From assembly GCA_024401295.1 (NCBI GenBank), contig JAKSLG010000004.1:84345-148344 (forward strand): a stretch of DNA of 64,000 bases. The letters run 5' to 3'. Below, in pieces: positions 17,017 through 25,567 of the stretch. A model generated the notes under the pieces. It had not been told where the DNA came from, searched no databases, and was given only the letters and a program-made list of their open reading frames with translations. Source of the DNA: Bacteroidales bacterium. Its GTDB lineage: Bacteria > Bacteroidota > Bacteroidia > Bacteroidales > Marinilabiliaceae. The translations under genes and the position numbers were made by a program. Position 1 is the first letter of the stretch, and the number at the start of each line of letters is the position of its first letter.

Positions 17017-17024
17017 TATCTTTG
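17017..17024 (+). promoter_or_regulatory. -7 box TATCTTTG for the lipoprotein gene at 17069
   Basis: TAnnTTTG match with predicted RNA start near 17030, about 40 nt before the ATG. The -33 region (TGTG at 16994) is a weak match. Confidence 0.5.
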
Positions 17025-17068
17025 CCCAAAACTTTGGAACCAAAAACAAACCAGACATAAGTCAAATT

Positions 17069-17866
17069 ATGAAAAAAACAATTATTTCGGCCATTGCGGC
17101 TCTTGCTCTTGTCGCATGCGGCCAGCAGAAGCAGAACAACAACGCAATCATCACAAAAGAGAACGTTGCCGAAGAAGTTCGTGATTTCGTATATCCTCTG
17201 CCAACGGCATTCCAGATAACTGACATGCTCAACGAAATCGGTGCAGACTACATGATCACACTCTGCAACGATGAAACAGCTGTTGACAAATACCTCACTG
17301 AACAGAAGCGTGCAATCAACCTCGGTATCTACAGTGCCGATGTTTGCTATGCATCAACTTACAATCAGCATCACACAGTGATGATGTACATGGACGTCAT
17401 CCGCAAGCTCATCGACGAGCTCGACATGACACAGTCTGTTGATCCTGAGCTCCCAACAAAGATTGAGAACAGCGAAAACAACAAAGACGAGCTCGTTAAG
17501 CTCATCACAGAATCGTTCTACGACTCATACGAATACCTCAACCAGAACGACCGCGGTCCTGTTTCGCTCCTCATCGTTTCCGGCAGCTGGATTGAGGGTC
17601 TCTTCCTCGCTACACACATCACAGAATATACCTTTAATAACAAGGAGATGGTGAAAATCATCATGACGCAGAAGGAACCTCTCGACAAGCTTATCGCTCT
17701 TCTCGACAAGTACAAGGGCATCGCAAGCATCGACGACATGCGTGCTGATCTCTCACCACTTCACACTGTCTTCTCTAAGATTGAAGAAGGCGGCATCTCT
17801 GAGGCACAGAGCGAACAGATTCGCAATGAGATCGAAGAGATTCGTAACAAGGCTGTAAACTTCTAA
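17069..17866 (+). CDS. Conserved hypothetical lipoprotein, helical
   Basis: 265 aa. The signal peptide MKKTIISAIAALALVACGQQ ends at a lipobox cysteine near residue 17, so it is a lipoprotein. The mature part is acidic and predicted helical, with repeated E/D/K-rich segments and no enzymatic motif I can name; the last 30 residues could form a coiled coil. It is single in its unit, with a -7 box before it and an intrinsic terminator after it. Similar lipoproteins are widespread in Bacteroidales by memory, but I know of no function. Confidence 0.75.
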   Translation: MKKTIISAIAALALVACGQQKQNNNAIITKENVAEEVRDFVYPLPTAFQITDMLNEIGADYMITLCNDETAVDKYLTEQKRAINLGIYSADVCYASTYNQHHTVMMYMDVIRKLIDELDMTQSVDPELPTKIENSENNKDELVKLITESFYDSYEYLNQNDRGPVSLLIVSGSWIEGLFLATHITEYTFNNKEMVKIIMTQKEPLDKLIALLDKYKGIASIDDMRADLSPLHTVFSKIEEGGISEAQSEQIRNEIEEIRNKAVNF

Positions 17867-17894
17867 TATATAAGTACAGCGTGGATGTATATTT

Positions 17895-17927
17895 GAGACT
17901 TCGCTTTTGCGAGGTCTCTTTTTTTTT
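17895..17927 (+). terminator. Terminator after the helical lipoprotein gene
   Basis: 10-bp stem (17895-17904 with 17909-17918, one G-T wobble), a TTTT loop and a run of nine T. Confidence 0.9.
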
Positions 17928-17945
17928 GACGCATATTTCATCAAA

Positions 17946-17953
17946 TACATTTG
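17946..17953 (+). promoter_or_regulatory. -7 box TACATTTG immediately upstream of the PrdX-like gene
   Basis: TAnnTTTG match only 6 nt before ATG 17960, so the RNA would begin at or next to the start codon. A TTTG lies 17 nt upstream of the box, slightly short for a -33 element. The TTG at 17951 lies inside the box and is therefore not the start. Confidence 0.5.
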
Positions 17954-17959
17954 CAAAAT

Positions 17960-18451
17960 ATGATTGGACAAGAGAAAGTTTTCGAGACTCTTTCGGCCTT
18001 AGGAATTGAATATCAATATATTGAACATCCGGAAGCTCCGACAATTGAAATTGCACGTCAGTATTGGAAAAACCTTGACAGCACACACTGCAAAAACCTC
18101 TTTTTCCGCAATCACAAAGGCAATAAACATTATCTCGTCATCGTACATTGCGATTTCAATCTTGACATCCACGCACTCGAAAAAGTGCTTGGTGAGGGAA
18201 AGCTGAGTTTCGCTTCGCCCGAAAGAATGATGAAATATCTTGGGCTTAAGCCTGGCTCTGTCAGCCCATTCGGACTTGTCAACGACGAGAACCACGAAGT
18301 CTTCGTCTTCTTTGACGAAAATCTGCTGAAAGCCGAACGACTGTCATTTCATCCCAATGACAATCGTGCATCGCTGAGCATTGCACTCGACGACTTCAAG
18401 CGTTATATGGATTGGACCGGCAATCGCTATGAATGGCGAAGTCTTATATGA
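17960..18451 (+). CDS. Prolyl-tRNA synthetase-associated (YbaK/PrdX-type) editing domain protein
   Basis: 163 aa, a free-standing editing domain. Features of the PrdX/ProXp group are visible: an early HPEAPTIE segment, KNLFFRNHKGNKHYL (the conserved lysine strand), LGLKPGSVSPFGL and RLSFHPNDNRASL near the end. These proteins hydrolyse mischarged aminoacyl-tRNA, typically Ala-tRNA(Pro), in the cytoplasm. The start is ATG 17960; the in-frame TTG at 17951 overlaps the -7 box. The gene lies between two terminators and is therefore monocistronic. Confidence 0.88.
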   Translation: MIGQEKVFETLSALGIEYQYIEHPEAPTIEIARQYWKNLDSTHCKNLFFRNHKGNKHYLVIVHCDFNLDIHALEKVLGEGKLSFASPERMMKYLGLKPGSVSPFGLVNDENHEVFVFFDENLLKAERLSFHPNDNRASLSIALDDFKRYMDWTGNRYEWRSLI

Positions 18452-18483
18452 TGACAGATAAATAATCTTCTATATACATAAAC

Positions 18484-18527
18484 AAAAAGAGATGCCACAT
18501 TTTTGTGTGACATCTCTTTCTTTTTTT
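18484..18527. terminator. Bidirectional terminator between the PrdX-like gene and the sus operon
   Basis: 14-nt arms 18486-18499 and 18506-18519 pair with one C-A mismatch on the plus strand (a G-T wobble on the minus strand). T-rich tails are present on both strands, so it serves the two convergent units. Confidence 0.75.
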
Positions 18528-18542
18528 GACTTCGTCTACAGA

Positions 18543-19319
18543 TTATTCTTCATCAGAAGCAAATCCTGTATAGCGATATCCATGAATGAGATACTTTGCA
18601 TATCCAAAAGCATCTGGATAAGGATCGTCGTCAAACGAAACATATAATGCGATTGAATCGGCAGGCATTCCGCTTGGTGTTGTTGCTGCATTATACATGA
18701 TAGAACCATTTTCAACAATGATGTTGCAGGTATTGCTCATATCCTCTTCTGCATCATCAGTTTCAGGATCTTCATCACCATCAACGGCACCAATCTCAAA
18801 ATGTCGGCCTGCTGTCACATATATACCTGATGAAATGGTATCTGGAGCAATCTTGAAATAGTCATCAAGAGTTATCTTCTTTGCTTTATATTCATCCCAA
18901 GCCTCCTGATTGAATTCCTTCGCTGAAAAAGAATAGTTGTTATACGTAGATATTACTTCGCCACTTTCCTTATCTGTCAAAGTAGCATAGATATACTTTT
19001 CAACGTCAGATATTCCAAATGTACCAGTAGCCTTGTCGAAGTCTGTCTTAACCTTAAACTCCCAGAAAGATCCAAGGTCATCAACAAAAAGCTGGTTGTC
19101 ATTGTTTGCTGATGCATTATAGGTCAGCAAGTGGAATTTTCCAATGCCAAAGAGATCGGCATCTTCATAAACAATTTCGCCATTCTCATCAACAGCGTCC
19201 ACTACGACATACCAGTCACCAGCTAAGCCAACTGTGGCTGTTTCGCCAATATCCTCTTTCTCGCAACCTGCAAAGGCTACGCAAAGAAGCATTGAGGCAA
19301 GATATATAAGCTTTTTCAT
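18543..19319 (-). CDS. Lipoprotein of the lipid-binding (PF12888-like) family, fourth gene of the sus-like operon
   Basis: 258 aa with lipobox FAGC at residue 19. The mature part starts with a beta-strand segment LAGDWYVVVDAVDENG and ends in an acidic region; the layout matches the family labelled 'lipid-binding putative hydrolase' in Bacteroidetes, which is found downstream of SusC/SusD with a DUF5011/5012 protein. No catalytic motif is visible, and a role as an accessory surface lipoprotein of the importer is more plausible than hydrolysis. It follows the DUF5012-like gene by 6 nt and ends before a terminator, so it is the last gene of the operon. The family call is from memory. Confidence 0.7.
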   Translation of the reverse strand: MKKLIYLASMLLCVAFAGCEKEDIGETATVGLAGDWYVVVDAVDENGEIVYEDADLFGIGKFHLLTYNASANNDNQLFVDDLGSFWEFKVKTDFDKATGTFGISDVEKYIYATLTDKESGEVISTYNNYSFSAKEFNQEAWDEYKAKKITLDDYFKIAPDTISSGIYVTAGRHFEIGAVDGDEDPETDDAEEDMSNTCNIIVENGSIMYNAATTPSGMPADSIALYVSFDDDPYPDAFGYAKYLIHGYRYTGFASDEE

Positions 19320-19325
19320 TGTTCT

Positions 19326-20015
19326 TTAGTTTTTAGTCAATGTGATATAGAATGTCATCTGGCCAGCATAATCCACTTCAAGAGTGAACGATTTTTTCGA
19401 AGCATCGTATGAACCGCGCACATCGTCGGCAGAATCATCCCATCCGGCAACGTAAGTGTCGTATGCTGTAACGGAGTTGTCATCTTCGATGCCGATGTAT
19501 GCTTCCATCGCATAGGCTGAACCATAGCCTGCACGCTGGTCGTAGTAGCCACCAATGAGATCTGAGAACTTGTAGGAACCGTCTTCTTCATCAATGACAA
19601 GGATTTCGTAACCGCCATATTCTGTGATTGTTCCATCCATGTCGCGGTAGCTGTCTTCAGCAACAGTATATATACCTTCGATATCGTTTTCAGGATCGAG
19701 AACAATTACCTTTCGGTTAACTGTAGATGTGAAACCGTCGGCATTTGTAACCTTATACGAAACGTTATATACGCCAGATTTGTTTGTGTCGACATTTGAG
19801 CTTACGGTTACCTGCGATGTGACGTCTTCACCTTCGAGCACTGCACTATAGCCCGGGTCAACAAATGAGGAACCTTTGTCAACGACCATTGTCTGCTCGC
19901 CTTCGATGTTCAGCACAGGATAATAAGTGATGCCTGTAACACCCTCGGTCTCCTTGTCGCAACCGACAAAAGCAACGGCTGCGAATGCTAATGCGAATAA
20001 TGATTTATATTTCAT
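19326..20015 (-). CDS. DUF5011/DUF5012-like lipoprotein with an Ig-like domain
   Basis: 229 aa. Lipobox FVGC at residue 19. Residues about 35-110 form an Ig-like DUF5011 unit: the phrase DPGYSAVLEGEDVT, then SGVYNVSYKVTNADG and RKVIVLDP, is the classic pattern of this fold. The C-terminal half is a beta-rich domain of unknown type (GYYDQRAGYGSAYAME). It is the third gene of the SusC-SusD-lipoprotein-lipoprotein unit, 26 nt after susD. By analogy with SusE-like proteins it should sit on the cell surface and assist substrate capture; the substrate is unknown. Confidence 0.78.
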   Translation of the reverse strand: MKYKSLFALAFAAVAFVGCDKETEGVTGITYYPVLNIEGEQTMVVDKGSSFVDPGYSAVLEGEDVTSQVTVSSNVDTNKSGVYNVSYKVTNADGFTSTVNRKVIVLDPENDIEGIYTVAEDSYRDMDGTITEYGGYEILVIDEEDGSYKFSDLIGGYYDQRAGYGSAYAMEAYIGIEDDNSVTAYDTYVAGWDDSADDVRGSYDASKKSFTLEVDYAGQMTFYITLTKN

Positions 20016-20041
20016 TTTCTTCTGTCTCTGTTAAGTTCAAC

Positions 20042-21550
20042 TTACTTTGCCCAGAACACTGGCGCTGTATAACCAGGGAATTCAGGTGTGTTGCTATTGC
20101 GCGATGAAGACTTTTCTGCGTATGGGAAACGCTCGAGAATCTTTCCATCGCCAACCTGTCCGAAGACGCTGATTGGTGAATAGAGTGTGCCTGGCTTATA
20201 CTTCTCTGGCTTATATGAGGCATCGTTCTTCAAATCGTACAAATCCGATCCCTTGACTGCTCCGAATTCAGGATAGCGCAAACGACGAAGTTCGCACCAT
20301 GCTTCGAATGAGTTATAACCGGCAAGGTCAATCCATTTTGCAATGCCGATGCACTTCTTGTAGTTTGCATTGTCGTATGGGAACTGAGCGATGAAATCGT
20401 CCGCGCCATCAGCCTCAACTGCTGCAAATGAAGCTTCAACTGCTGCAACATAGTGAGCTTCTGCTTCGGCAGCTGAACCATATCGGGCATAGTATTCAGA
20501 AATGAAGAATTCTACCTCGGCAACCGACATAAGAGATACCGGACTTGTAGGACCAATTGCCGGACGGCACCAGTATGCTGCCTTATAAGCGTTTGAAGTA
20601 GAAAAGTTTGTTCCAGAAATAGATCCTGTGAAATCTCCCTTTTCATTTGCATTGAAATATGATGCAAGACGGCCATCTTCAAAGATCACATTACCCTCAT
20701 TGTCTTTCTGGAGCATTGTGCCGACAATTGCGAGATTGGCAATAATGTTCTTCTGCATGCCAGGAGCATCGTCGTTGGCATAGATTGGATTCCATGAGCC
20801 ACTCTCATCTCGGAAGCAACCATCAAACTGAACGTCCTCAACAGGGAAATTGCCTTCTTCGATGAGTGAAGCAAGCTGCGACTTGACATCTTTCACTCCA
20901 CTCTCACGCATCAGGATGCGGAGCTTGAGCGCATTGGCAAACTTGATCCAGCTATCGGCCTTGTCACCTGGGAAAAGGAAATTTGTGCAGACACTTTCTC
21001 CACCATTAACCTTTGAAAGAGCATTGTCGAGTTCAGCGATGATACCATCGTATACAGTCTGGCCATCATCGTAGCGCGGAGTCAAATTGTTTGCGTCTAT
21101 TGCATCACTGTATGGAGTCTCGCCGAAACAGTCGATAAGCATCTGGAATGTGAACGCACGGAGTGTTGTGCATGCCAGATATGTGCCCCATTCTTCTGAC
21201 TCTTCCGCCTTTTCGATAGCATCTTTGAGGTTTGACAAAACGCGTGCATAAGCATAGTCATATACATATCCGCCACGTGTTGCGCTTACCTGGAACTGCG
21301 AGAAGTCAAGATAGTTCGATGTTCCGAAATACTGAGAATAATGCTGCGAAAGATAACCGCCGATTGTTCGGAGGTCGCTTCCGTATGTAGCAGCCAGCTG
21401 CATCTCGACACCAGGCATGAGCATTGATGGTGTGATATCAGAGATTGCTGGCGAGTTTGGATCTGAGTTGATGTCGAGATAATCGTCGCACGAAGCGAGA
21501 CCAAGTACAGCAACAGAGGCAAGAGCCGATATAATAAATCTGTTTTTCAT
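20042..21550 (-). CDS. SusD/RagB-family outer-membrane lipoprotein (SusD-like_2 type)
   Basis: 502 aa. The lipobox (LGLASC, cysteine near residue 21) is followed by DDYLDINSDPNSP, a typical SusD-like_2 opening. The tetratricopeptide-like helical body is visible, with LACTTLRAFTFQMLIDCFGETPYSDA (shown here in pieces: CTTLRAFTFQ and FGETPYSDA), and the C-terminal LYSPISVFG...RFPYAE. It acts as the lid of the SusC barrel at the cell surface and binds the ligand. It lies 18 nt after susC in the same operon. No glycan-specific residues can be named; the SusD-like_2 type is often found with non-glycan importers. Confidence 0.93.
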   Translation of the reverse strand: MKNRFIISALASVAVLGLASCDDYLDINSDPNSPAISDITPSMLMPGVEMQLAATYGSDLRTIGGYLSQHYSQYFGTSNYLDFSQFQVSATRGGYVYDYAYARVLSNLKDAIEKAEESEEWGTYLACTTLRAFTFQMLIDCFGETPYSDAIDANNLTPRYDDGQTVYDGIIAELDNALSKVNGGESVCTNFLFPGDKADSWIKFANALKLRILMRESGVKDVKSQLASLIEEGNFPVEDVQFDGCFRDESGSWNPIYANDDAPGMQKNIIANLAIVGTMLQKDNEGNVIFEDGRLASYFNANEKGDFTGSISGTNFSTSNAYKAAYWCRPAIGPTSPVSLMSVAEVEFFISEYYARYGSAAEAEAHYVAAVEASFAAVEADGADDFIAQFPYDNANYKKCIGIAKWIDLAGYNSFEAWCELRRLRYPEFGAVKGSDLYDLKNDASYKPEKYKPGTLYSPISVFGQVGDGKILERFPYAEKSSSRNSNTPEFPGYTAPVFWAK

Positions 21551-21568
21551 ATTCTTATTCTCCCTTCA

Positions 21569-24500
21569 TTAGAATTTAATGTTAAGGTTGAGACCCCATG
21601 TGCGGCACGATGGGTTGCTATAGAGTTCACCGAACTGTGCTGCAAGGTCACCCCAGCTATCCTGTTCGATTGTTGTCGTCTCAGGATCGAGGTATCGGTT
21701 GCTCTTTGCAGTCCACATATAAACGTTGTTGCAGAAGAGCGTAAGAGCAAAATCGTGAATGCCCATAGCGTTGATAACTTTCTTAGGCAAGTTGTAGCTG
21801 AGGCTGACGTTACGAAGCTTTGCAAACGAACGATCAACGAGATATGCCTCGCCACCCAGGCCGTAGCCATAATCGTTGAAGTAATTCTGATAGCTGCTGT
21901 TGCTCAGGTAGAGTGGAGTTGTATTCTCTGCATATACTCCTTCTCCAACCTCGACAACTGAGTTTGGAATCACAAACGGACGACGGTCGTTATAGAGCGT
22001 GATATCACCGTTACCGGTAAACTGCATAAGGTTGCGTGTGCGTGAGAACATGTAGCCACCATAGCGAACATCAAGCTGAGCACTGAGTGTCAGACCGTAT
22101 GCCGACACTGATGTATTGACACCACCAGTCCACTTGTTGTTCATGTTCTTGCCCGTATCCTTGACTTCAGTTGTCAGCACAGGAAGACCATTTTCGTCAA
22201 CAATAAGCTCGCCATTGTTATTGTATGTAGGCAGATAAGTATAATACTGACCCATCTGCTTGCCCTCTTCAGCATACATGTATACAGCATCGTTGCCGGC
22301 AGAGAAATCATAGATGGAAACGCGGCCGCCCTCGAGCGATTCAGGAAGCGAAACGACTTTGTTTCTGTTGAGTGCAAAGTTGAAATCAAGATCCCACTTG
22401 ATCTTGTTTGTTCTGACTGGAGTTGTAGAGAGAACGAACTCGACGCCCTTGTTGTTTACCTCGCCGAAGTTTGTTATCTCATAGAAATAACCAATGGCCG
22501 GGTCAACTGGCAATTCGAAGATCTGATCGTCTGTTGTACGATTATAGAATGAAGCGTCGATACCGAAACGGTCGTTGAAGAACTTGAGGTCGAAACCAAG
22601 CTCGAACTCGCGTGTCATTTCTGGACGCAAGTCTGAACTGCCGATTGTGTTGTTGCGACGGAACGAGTTCACACCATTGTTAGGGAAAGTATAGTTCTCT
22701 TCGTAATAAACACGCGATGCAGTCTGGCTATATGCAGCTGATGTCTGGTAAACATCTGCGTCATTACCTGTCTTACCATAAGCGACACGAACCTTTCCAA
22801 ACGAGAGTGCTTTGTTCTCAGGCAATACATTTGTGAAGATCCAGCTGAGTGTCACACCTGGATAGAAGAAATTGTTGGCATTCAATGGCAATGTCGACGA
22901 CCAGTCGTTGCGGGCTGTCACATCGAGATAAACCATATCGTCCCAACCCAATGTGAGATCGCCGAACAGACCTATAAGACGACGCTTCCACTGGTTCTCT
23001 TCAATCGTCTTCTTTACAGAACCATTCGAGAGATCCCAGAAGCCGGTGTTGAATGACAACTTGTCTGTCTCTGTCTCAATCTTTGTAGATGCACGCTCGT
23101 TGACATTCAAACCGAGTGTCAACCCAAAGTCGAGACGATTATCAACAAACTTGCGAGTATAATTTGCAAGAACATCATTGTTTATCTCATAATTGCGTCT
23201 GTATGTTGCCTCAACATCACCGTCCTGGTTCATTGTTGATGGAGCATAGCCCATGTCATCGTCGATGAGAGCATCATCAAGATCAATCTGAGGGAAACCT
23301 ATCTTGTTGTCGTAGTCGGCATAGTCGAAGCCGAAACGATATGTAAGTGTCAAATTGCTGATAGGCTTGATATCAGCCTGGAGCTTACCATAGATCTGCT
23401 TTGCATCCGTATGGTCATAGCTGTTCTTCATCGACCAATATGGATTTGTGATGCCATAAGGTGTGAGATATGCCTCAGGAGTGTTGAACGCTATGTCTGT
23501 ATTCTCAAGGTCGACGATAGAAATGTCACGAGGGAACTCGAGGAGACCATCGATAACGGTTGTACCCTGATCTGTTGCAACAACGTCTGTTGATGTACGA
23601 GCGAAGTTCACAGAACTTGAAACCTTCAGCCATTCTGCTGCATCGTATGTGTTGCGGAATGCAAGAGTGTGACGCTTATAGAGGTCGGCATCTGTCGGAA
23701 TGATACCATTGTCACGCGAATATGAATATGACAAATAATATGTCATATCGCCACTGTTCGAAACGCCGCTGATTGCAATGCTATGGTTCTGGCTCCAACC
23801 CACATCGAAAAAGTCCCTAAGGTTATTCTTCTTAGCCGAATACTCATGGATACGTTGTGAGTGATTCCAGACAGGACCATAAACCTGAGTTGAACCATCC
23901 ATGACAGGACCCCAAGAACCATTCTCGATAAACGTCTGCTGGCCGTTCCAGCCCTGACCGAACTTGTTCTGCATCAGAGGAAGGAAAGACACCTGACGAG
24001 CTTCGATGCTTCCGCTATAGTCGATCGTGAAATTACGCTTATCAGTCTTCTTGCCCTGCTTTGTTGTAACGATGATAACACCGTTGGCAGCACGCGAACC
24101 ATAGAGAGCCGTTGCAGCAGCGCCCTTGAGAACTGTCATGCTTTCGATATCTTCAGAAGACACATTGGCAATACCGCCAGTTGCAATATTGTGACCGCCT
24201 GCAGAACGCATTGTGTTCTGCAAAGGCACACCATCGACAACATAAAGTGGCTGGTTCGAACCGTTGATAGAGCTGATACCACGAATCACAATGTTCGATA
24301 CTGCACCTGGGTCAGACGATGTCGTGTTGACAGTCAAACCGGCAATCTTGCCGTTGAGCGCGTCGGCAACATTTGTCGTACGAGCTTTCACAAGTTCATC
24401 TGACTTCACAGCTGTTGCTGCATAACCAAGCGTCTTTTCTGCACGGGAAATGCCCATTGCCGTAACGACAACCTCATCGATTTCCTTTGCATCTGACTCA

Positions 24501-24781
24501 AGAGTCACGTCGATTACTGTTCGACCAGCTATCTGCTGCTCTTGATCAGCCATGCCAACAAAACGGAAGACAATTGTCTCCTGTCCGTCGGGTACATTCA
24601 GACGGTACTTTCCGTCCATGTCGGTGACAGTACCTGTCGAGGTGCCTTTCACCATTACGGCTGCACCCGGAATTGGCAGCCCGTCGTCACCGATAACAGT
24701 ACCGGAAATGGCTTTCTGCTGCGCAAACATGCTCACACAGCTCAAAACCAAAAACGACAATAAAAATAATAGTTTTCGCAT
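21569..24781 (-). CDS. SusC/RagA-family TonB-linked outer-membrane transporter
   Basis: 1070 aa. Order: signal peptide to about residue 20, carboxypeptidase-regulatory-like domain (ISGTVIGDDGLPIPGAAV, about 25-100), plug domain with NVADALNGKIAGLTV and GSRAANGVIIVTTKQG (about 125-230), then a 22-stranded barrel ending in TWGLNLNIKF with an aromatic last residue. It imports substrates too big for porins using TonB energy. There is no N-terminal STN domain, so it is not of the sigma/anti-sigma signalling type. It heads a four-gene operon. The leader from the -7 box at 24919 is about 130 nt long. Confidence 0.95.
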   Translation of the reverse strand: MRKLLFLLSFLVLSCVSMFAQQKAISGTVIGDDGLPIPGAAVMVKGTSTGTVTDMDGKYRLNVPDGQETIVFRFVGMADQEQQIAGRTVIDVTLESDAKEIDEVVVTAMGISRAEKTLGYAATAVKSDELVKARTTNVADALNGKIAGLTVNTTSSDPGAVSNIVIRGISSINGSNQPLYVVDGVPLQNTMRSAGGHNIATGGIANVSSEDIESMTVLKGAAATALYGSRAANGVIIVTTKQGKKTDKRNFTIDYSGSIEARQVSFLPLMQNKFGQGWNGQQTFIENGSWGPVMDGSTQVYGPVWNHSQRIHEYSAKKNNLRDFFDVGWSQNHSIAISGVSNSGDMTYYLSYSYSRDNGIIPTDADLYKRHTLAFRNTYDAAEWLKVSSSVNFARTSTDVVATDQGTTVIDGLLEFPRDISIVDLENTDIAFNTPEAYLTPYGITNPYWSMKNSYDHTDAKQIYGKLQADIKPISNLTLTYRFGFDYADYDNKIGFPQIDLDDALIDDDMGYAPSTMNQDGDVEATYRRNYEINNDVLANYTRKFVDNRLDFGLTLGLNVNERASTKIETETDKLSFNTGFWDLSNGSVKKTIEENQWKRRLIGLFGDLTLGWDDMVYLDVTARNDWSSTLPLNANNFFYPGVTLSWIFTNVLPENKALSFGKVRVAYGKTGNDADVYQTSAAYSQTASRVYYEENYTFPNNGVNSFRRNNTIGSSDLRPEMTREFELGFDLKFFNDRFGIDASFYNRTTDDQIFELPVDPAIGYFYEITNFGEVNNKGVEFVLSTTPVRTNKIKWDLDFNFALNRNKVVSLPESLEGGRVSIYDFSAGNDAVYMYAEEGKQMGQYYTYLPTYNNNGELIVDENGLPVLTTEVKDTGKNMNNKWTGGVNTSVSAYGLTLSAQLDVRYGGYMFSRTRNLMQFTGNGDITLYNDRRPFVIPNSVVEVGEGVYAENTTPLYLSNSSYQNYFNDYGYGLGGEAYLVDRSFAKLRNVSLSYNLPKKVINAMGIHDFALTLFCNNVYMWTAKSNRYLDPETTTIEQDSWGDLAAQFGELYSNPSCRTWGLNLNIKF

Positions 24782-24918
24782 AATTTAATAGAGGTATTTG
24801 ATTTTCTTCTAATTGTTACTGATTATTGCAAAAATCGTTTATTTAGTTTCAAAATGTAATTAAAACCTTTTATTTTGGTGCAAGAATAACACTAACCAAA
24901 AATAAAAATTTACAATTG

Positions 24919-24926
24919 CAAATATA
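24919..24926 (-). promoter_or_regulatory. -7 box TATATTTG for the sus-like operon
   Basis: TAnnTTTG match; predicted RNA start near 24912, giving a leader of about 130 nt to the susC ATG. The leader is very A/T-rich and I see no strong hairpin or leader peptide. The stretch 24927-25098 shows nothing I can support. Confidence 0.4.
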
Positions 24927-25098
24927 AGATTTCTCTACGTAGTTTATGCCGTTTTTCACTCATTTTTTACATAGTATTTTGTATAATTACGATGATATTC
25001 TGTCAATTGCCAACAGACATGAGAAAGACAGTTTGCTAAAAACACAAGTATACTATCCACAATGACAGCAAAAAGAGCGTTGCGTAATCGAAAATAAA

Positions 25099-25106
25099 TA
25101 ACTTTG
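25099..25106 (+). promoter_or_regulatory. -7 box TAACTTTG upstream of a gene relic
   Basis: TAnnTTTG match 9 nt before an ATG at 25115 whose frame stops after ten codons. It probably belonged to the gene whose 3' end survives at 25181-25459. Confidence 0.4.
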
Positions 25107-25114
25107 TGAATATT

Positions 25115-25459
25115 ATGAAATACAAAGGAGCAACTGTCTTGTATTAATGAAATGCTAAGACTGCCGCTCCTGTCGTCTAACCCTTAGAAGCGGTAATCGG
25201 AAAAAATGCAATCTCAGCAGCAGGAACGGACGAATTTGCTGTCTTTGTCTATTCGGGAAGGAAATACAATGACATTAAGATTTTCGGCGGAACGAACCTA
25301 CTTTTGTACAAATGGGATGGAACTCCGTATTTACGAATGGAAATAGAAGACAATGTCACGAGTATCTATTATGACAAAGACAGAAATGTCATAGCAGGAA
25401 TATCATACAATCCTGAAGCCAAGCTTGTTGAGTATGACTTGAATGAAATATTGAACTGA
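25115..25459 (+). pseudogene. Relic of a TolB-like/BF3164-type beta-propeller gene
   Basis: An open stretch of 92 codons (25181-25456, stop TGA to 25459) has no start codon and is closed upstream by an in-frame TAA. Its translation reads like the last blade of a 6-bladed propeller: YSGRKYNDIKIF, LYKWDGTPYLRMEIED, TSIYYDKDRNVIAGISYN and a final VEYDLNEILN. This matches the C-terminus of BF3164-type lipoproteins of Bacteroidetes as I remember them. A promoter box and an ATG at 25115 (MKYKGATVLY then stop) remain about 60 nt upstream, so the middle of a gene of roughly 350-400 codons seems to have been deleted. Family assignment is by eye. Confidence 0.6.
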
Positions 25460-25503
25460 GCATACATGACAACAAGAGTAGTGTTTTTATGTTTGTGGAA
25501 TAT

Positions 25504-25539
25504 GAAAAAATCTGGTACAGAGACGAATCTGCACCAGAT
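25504..25539 (-). terminator. Terminator of the aroK-ending operon
   Basis: Arms 25510-25521 and 25528-25539 pair over 12 nt with one mismatch around a 6-nt loop; on the minus strand a run of six T follows. It lies 28 nt after the aroK stop. Confidence 0.8.
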
Positions 25540-25567
25540 GACTAAGGTTTGTTTCGGCGAGAAAAAA

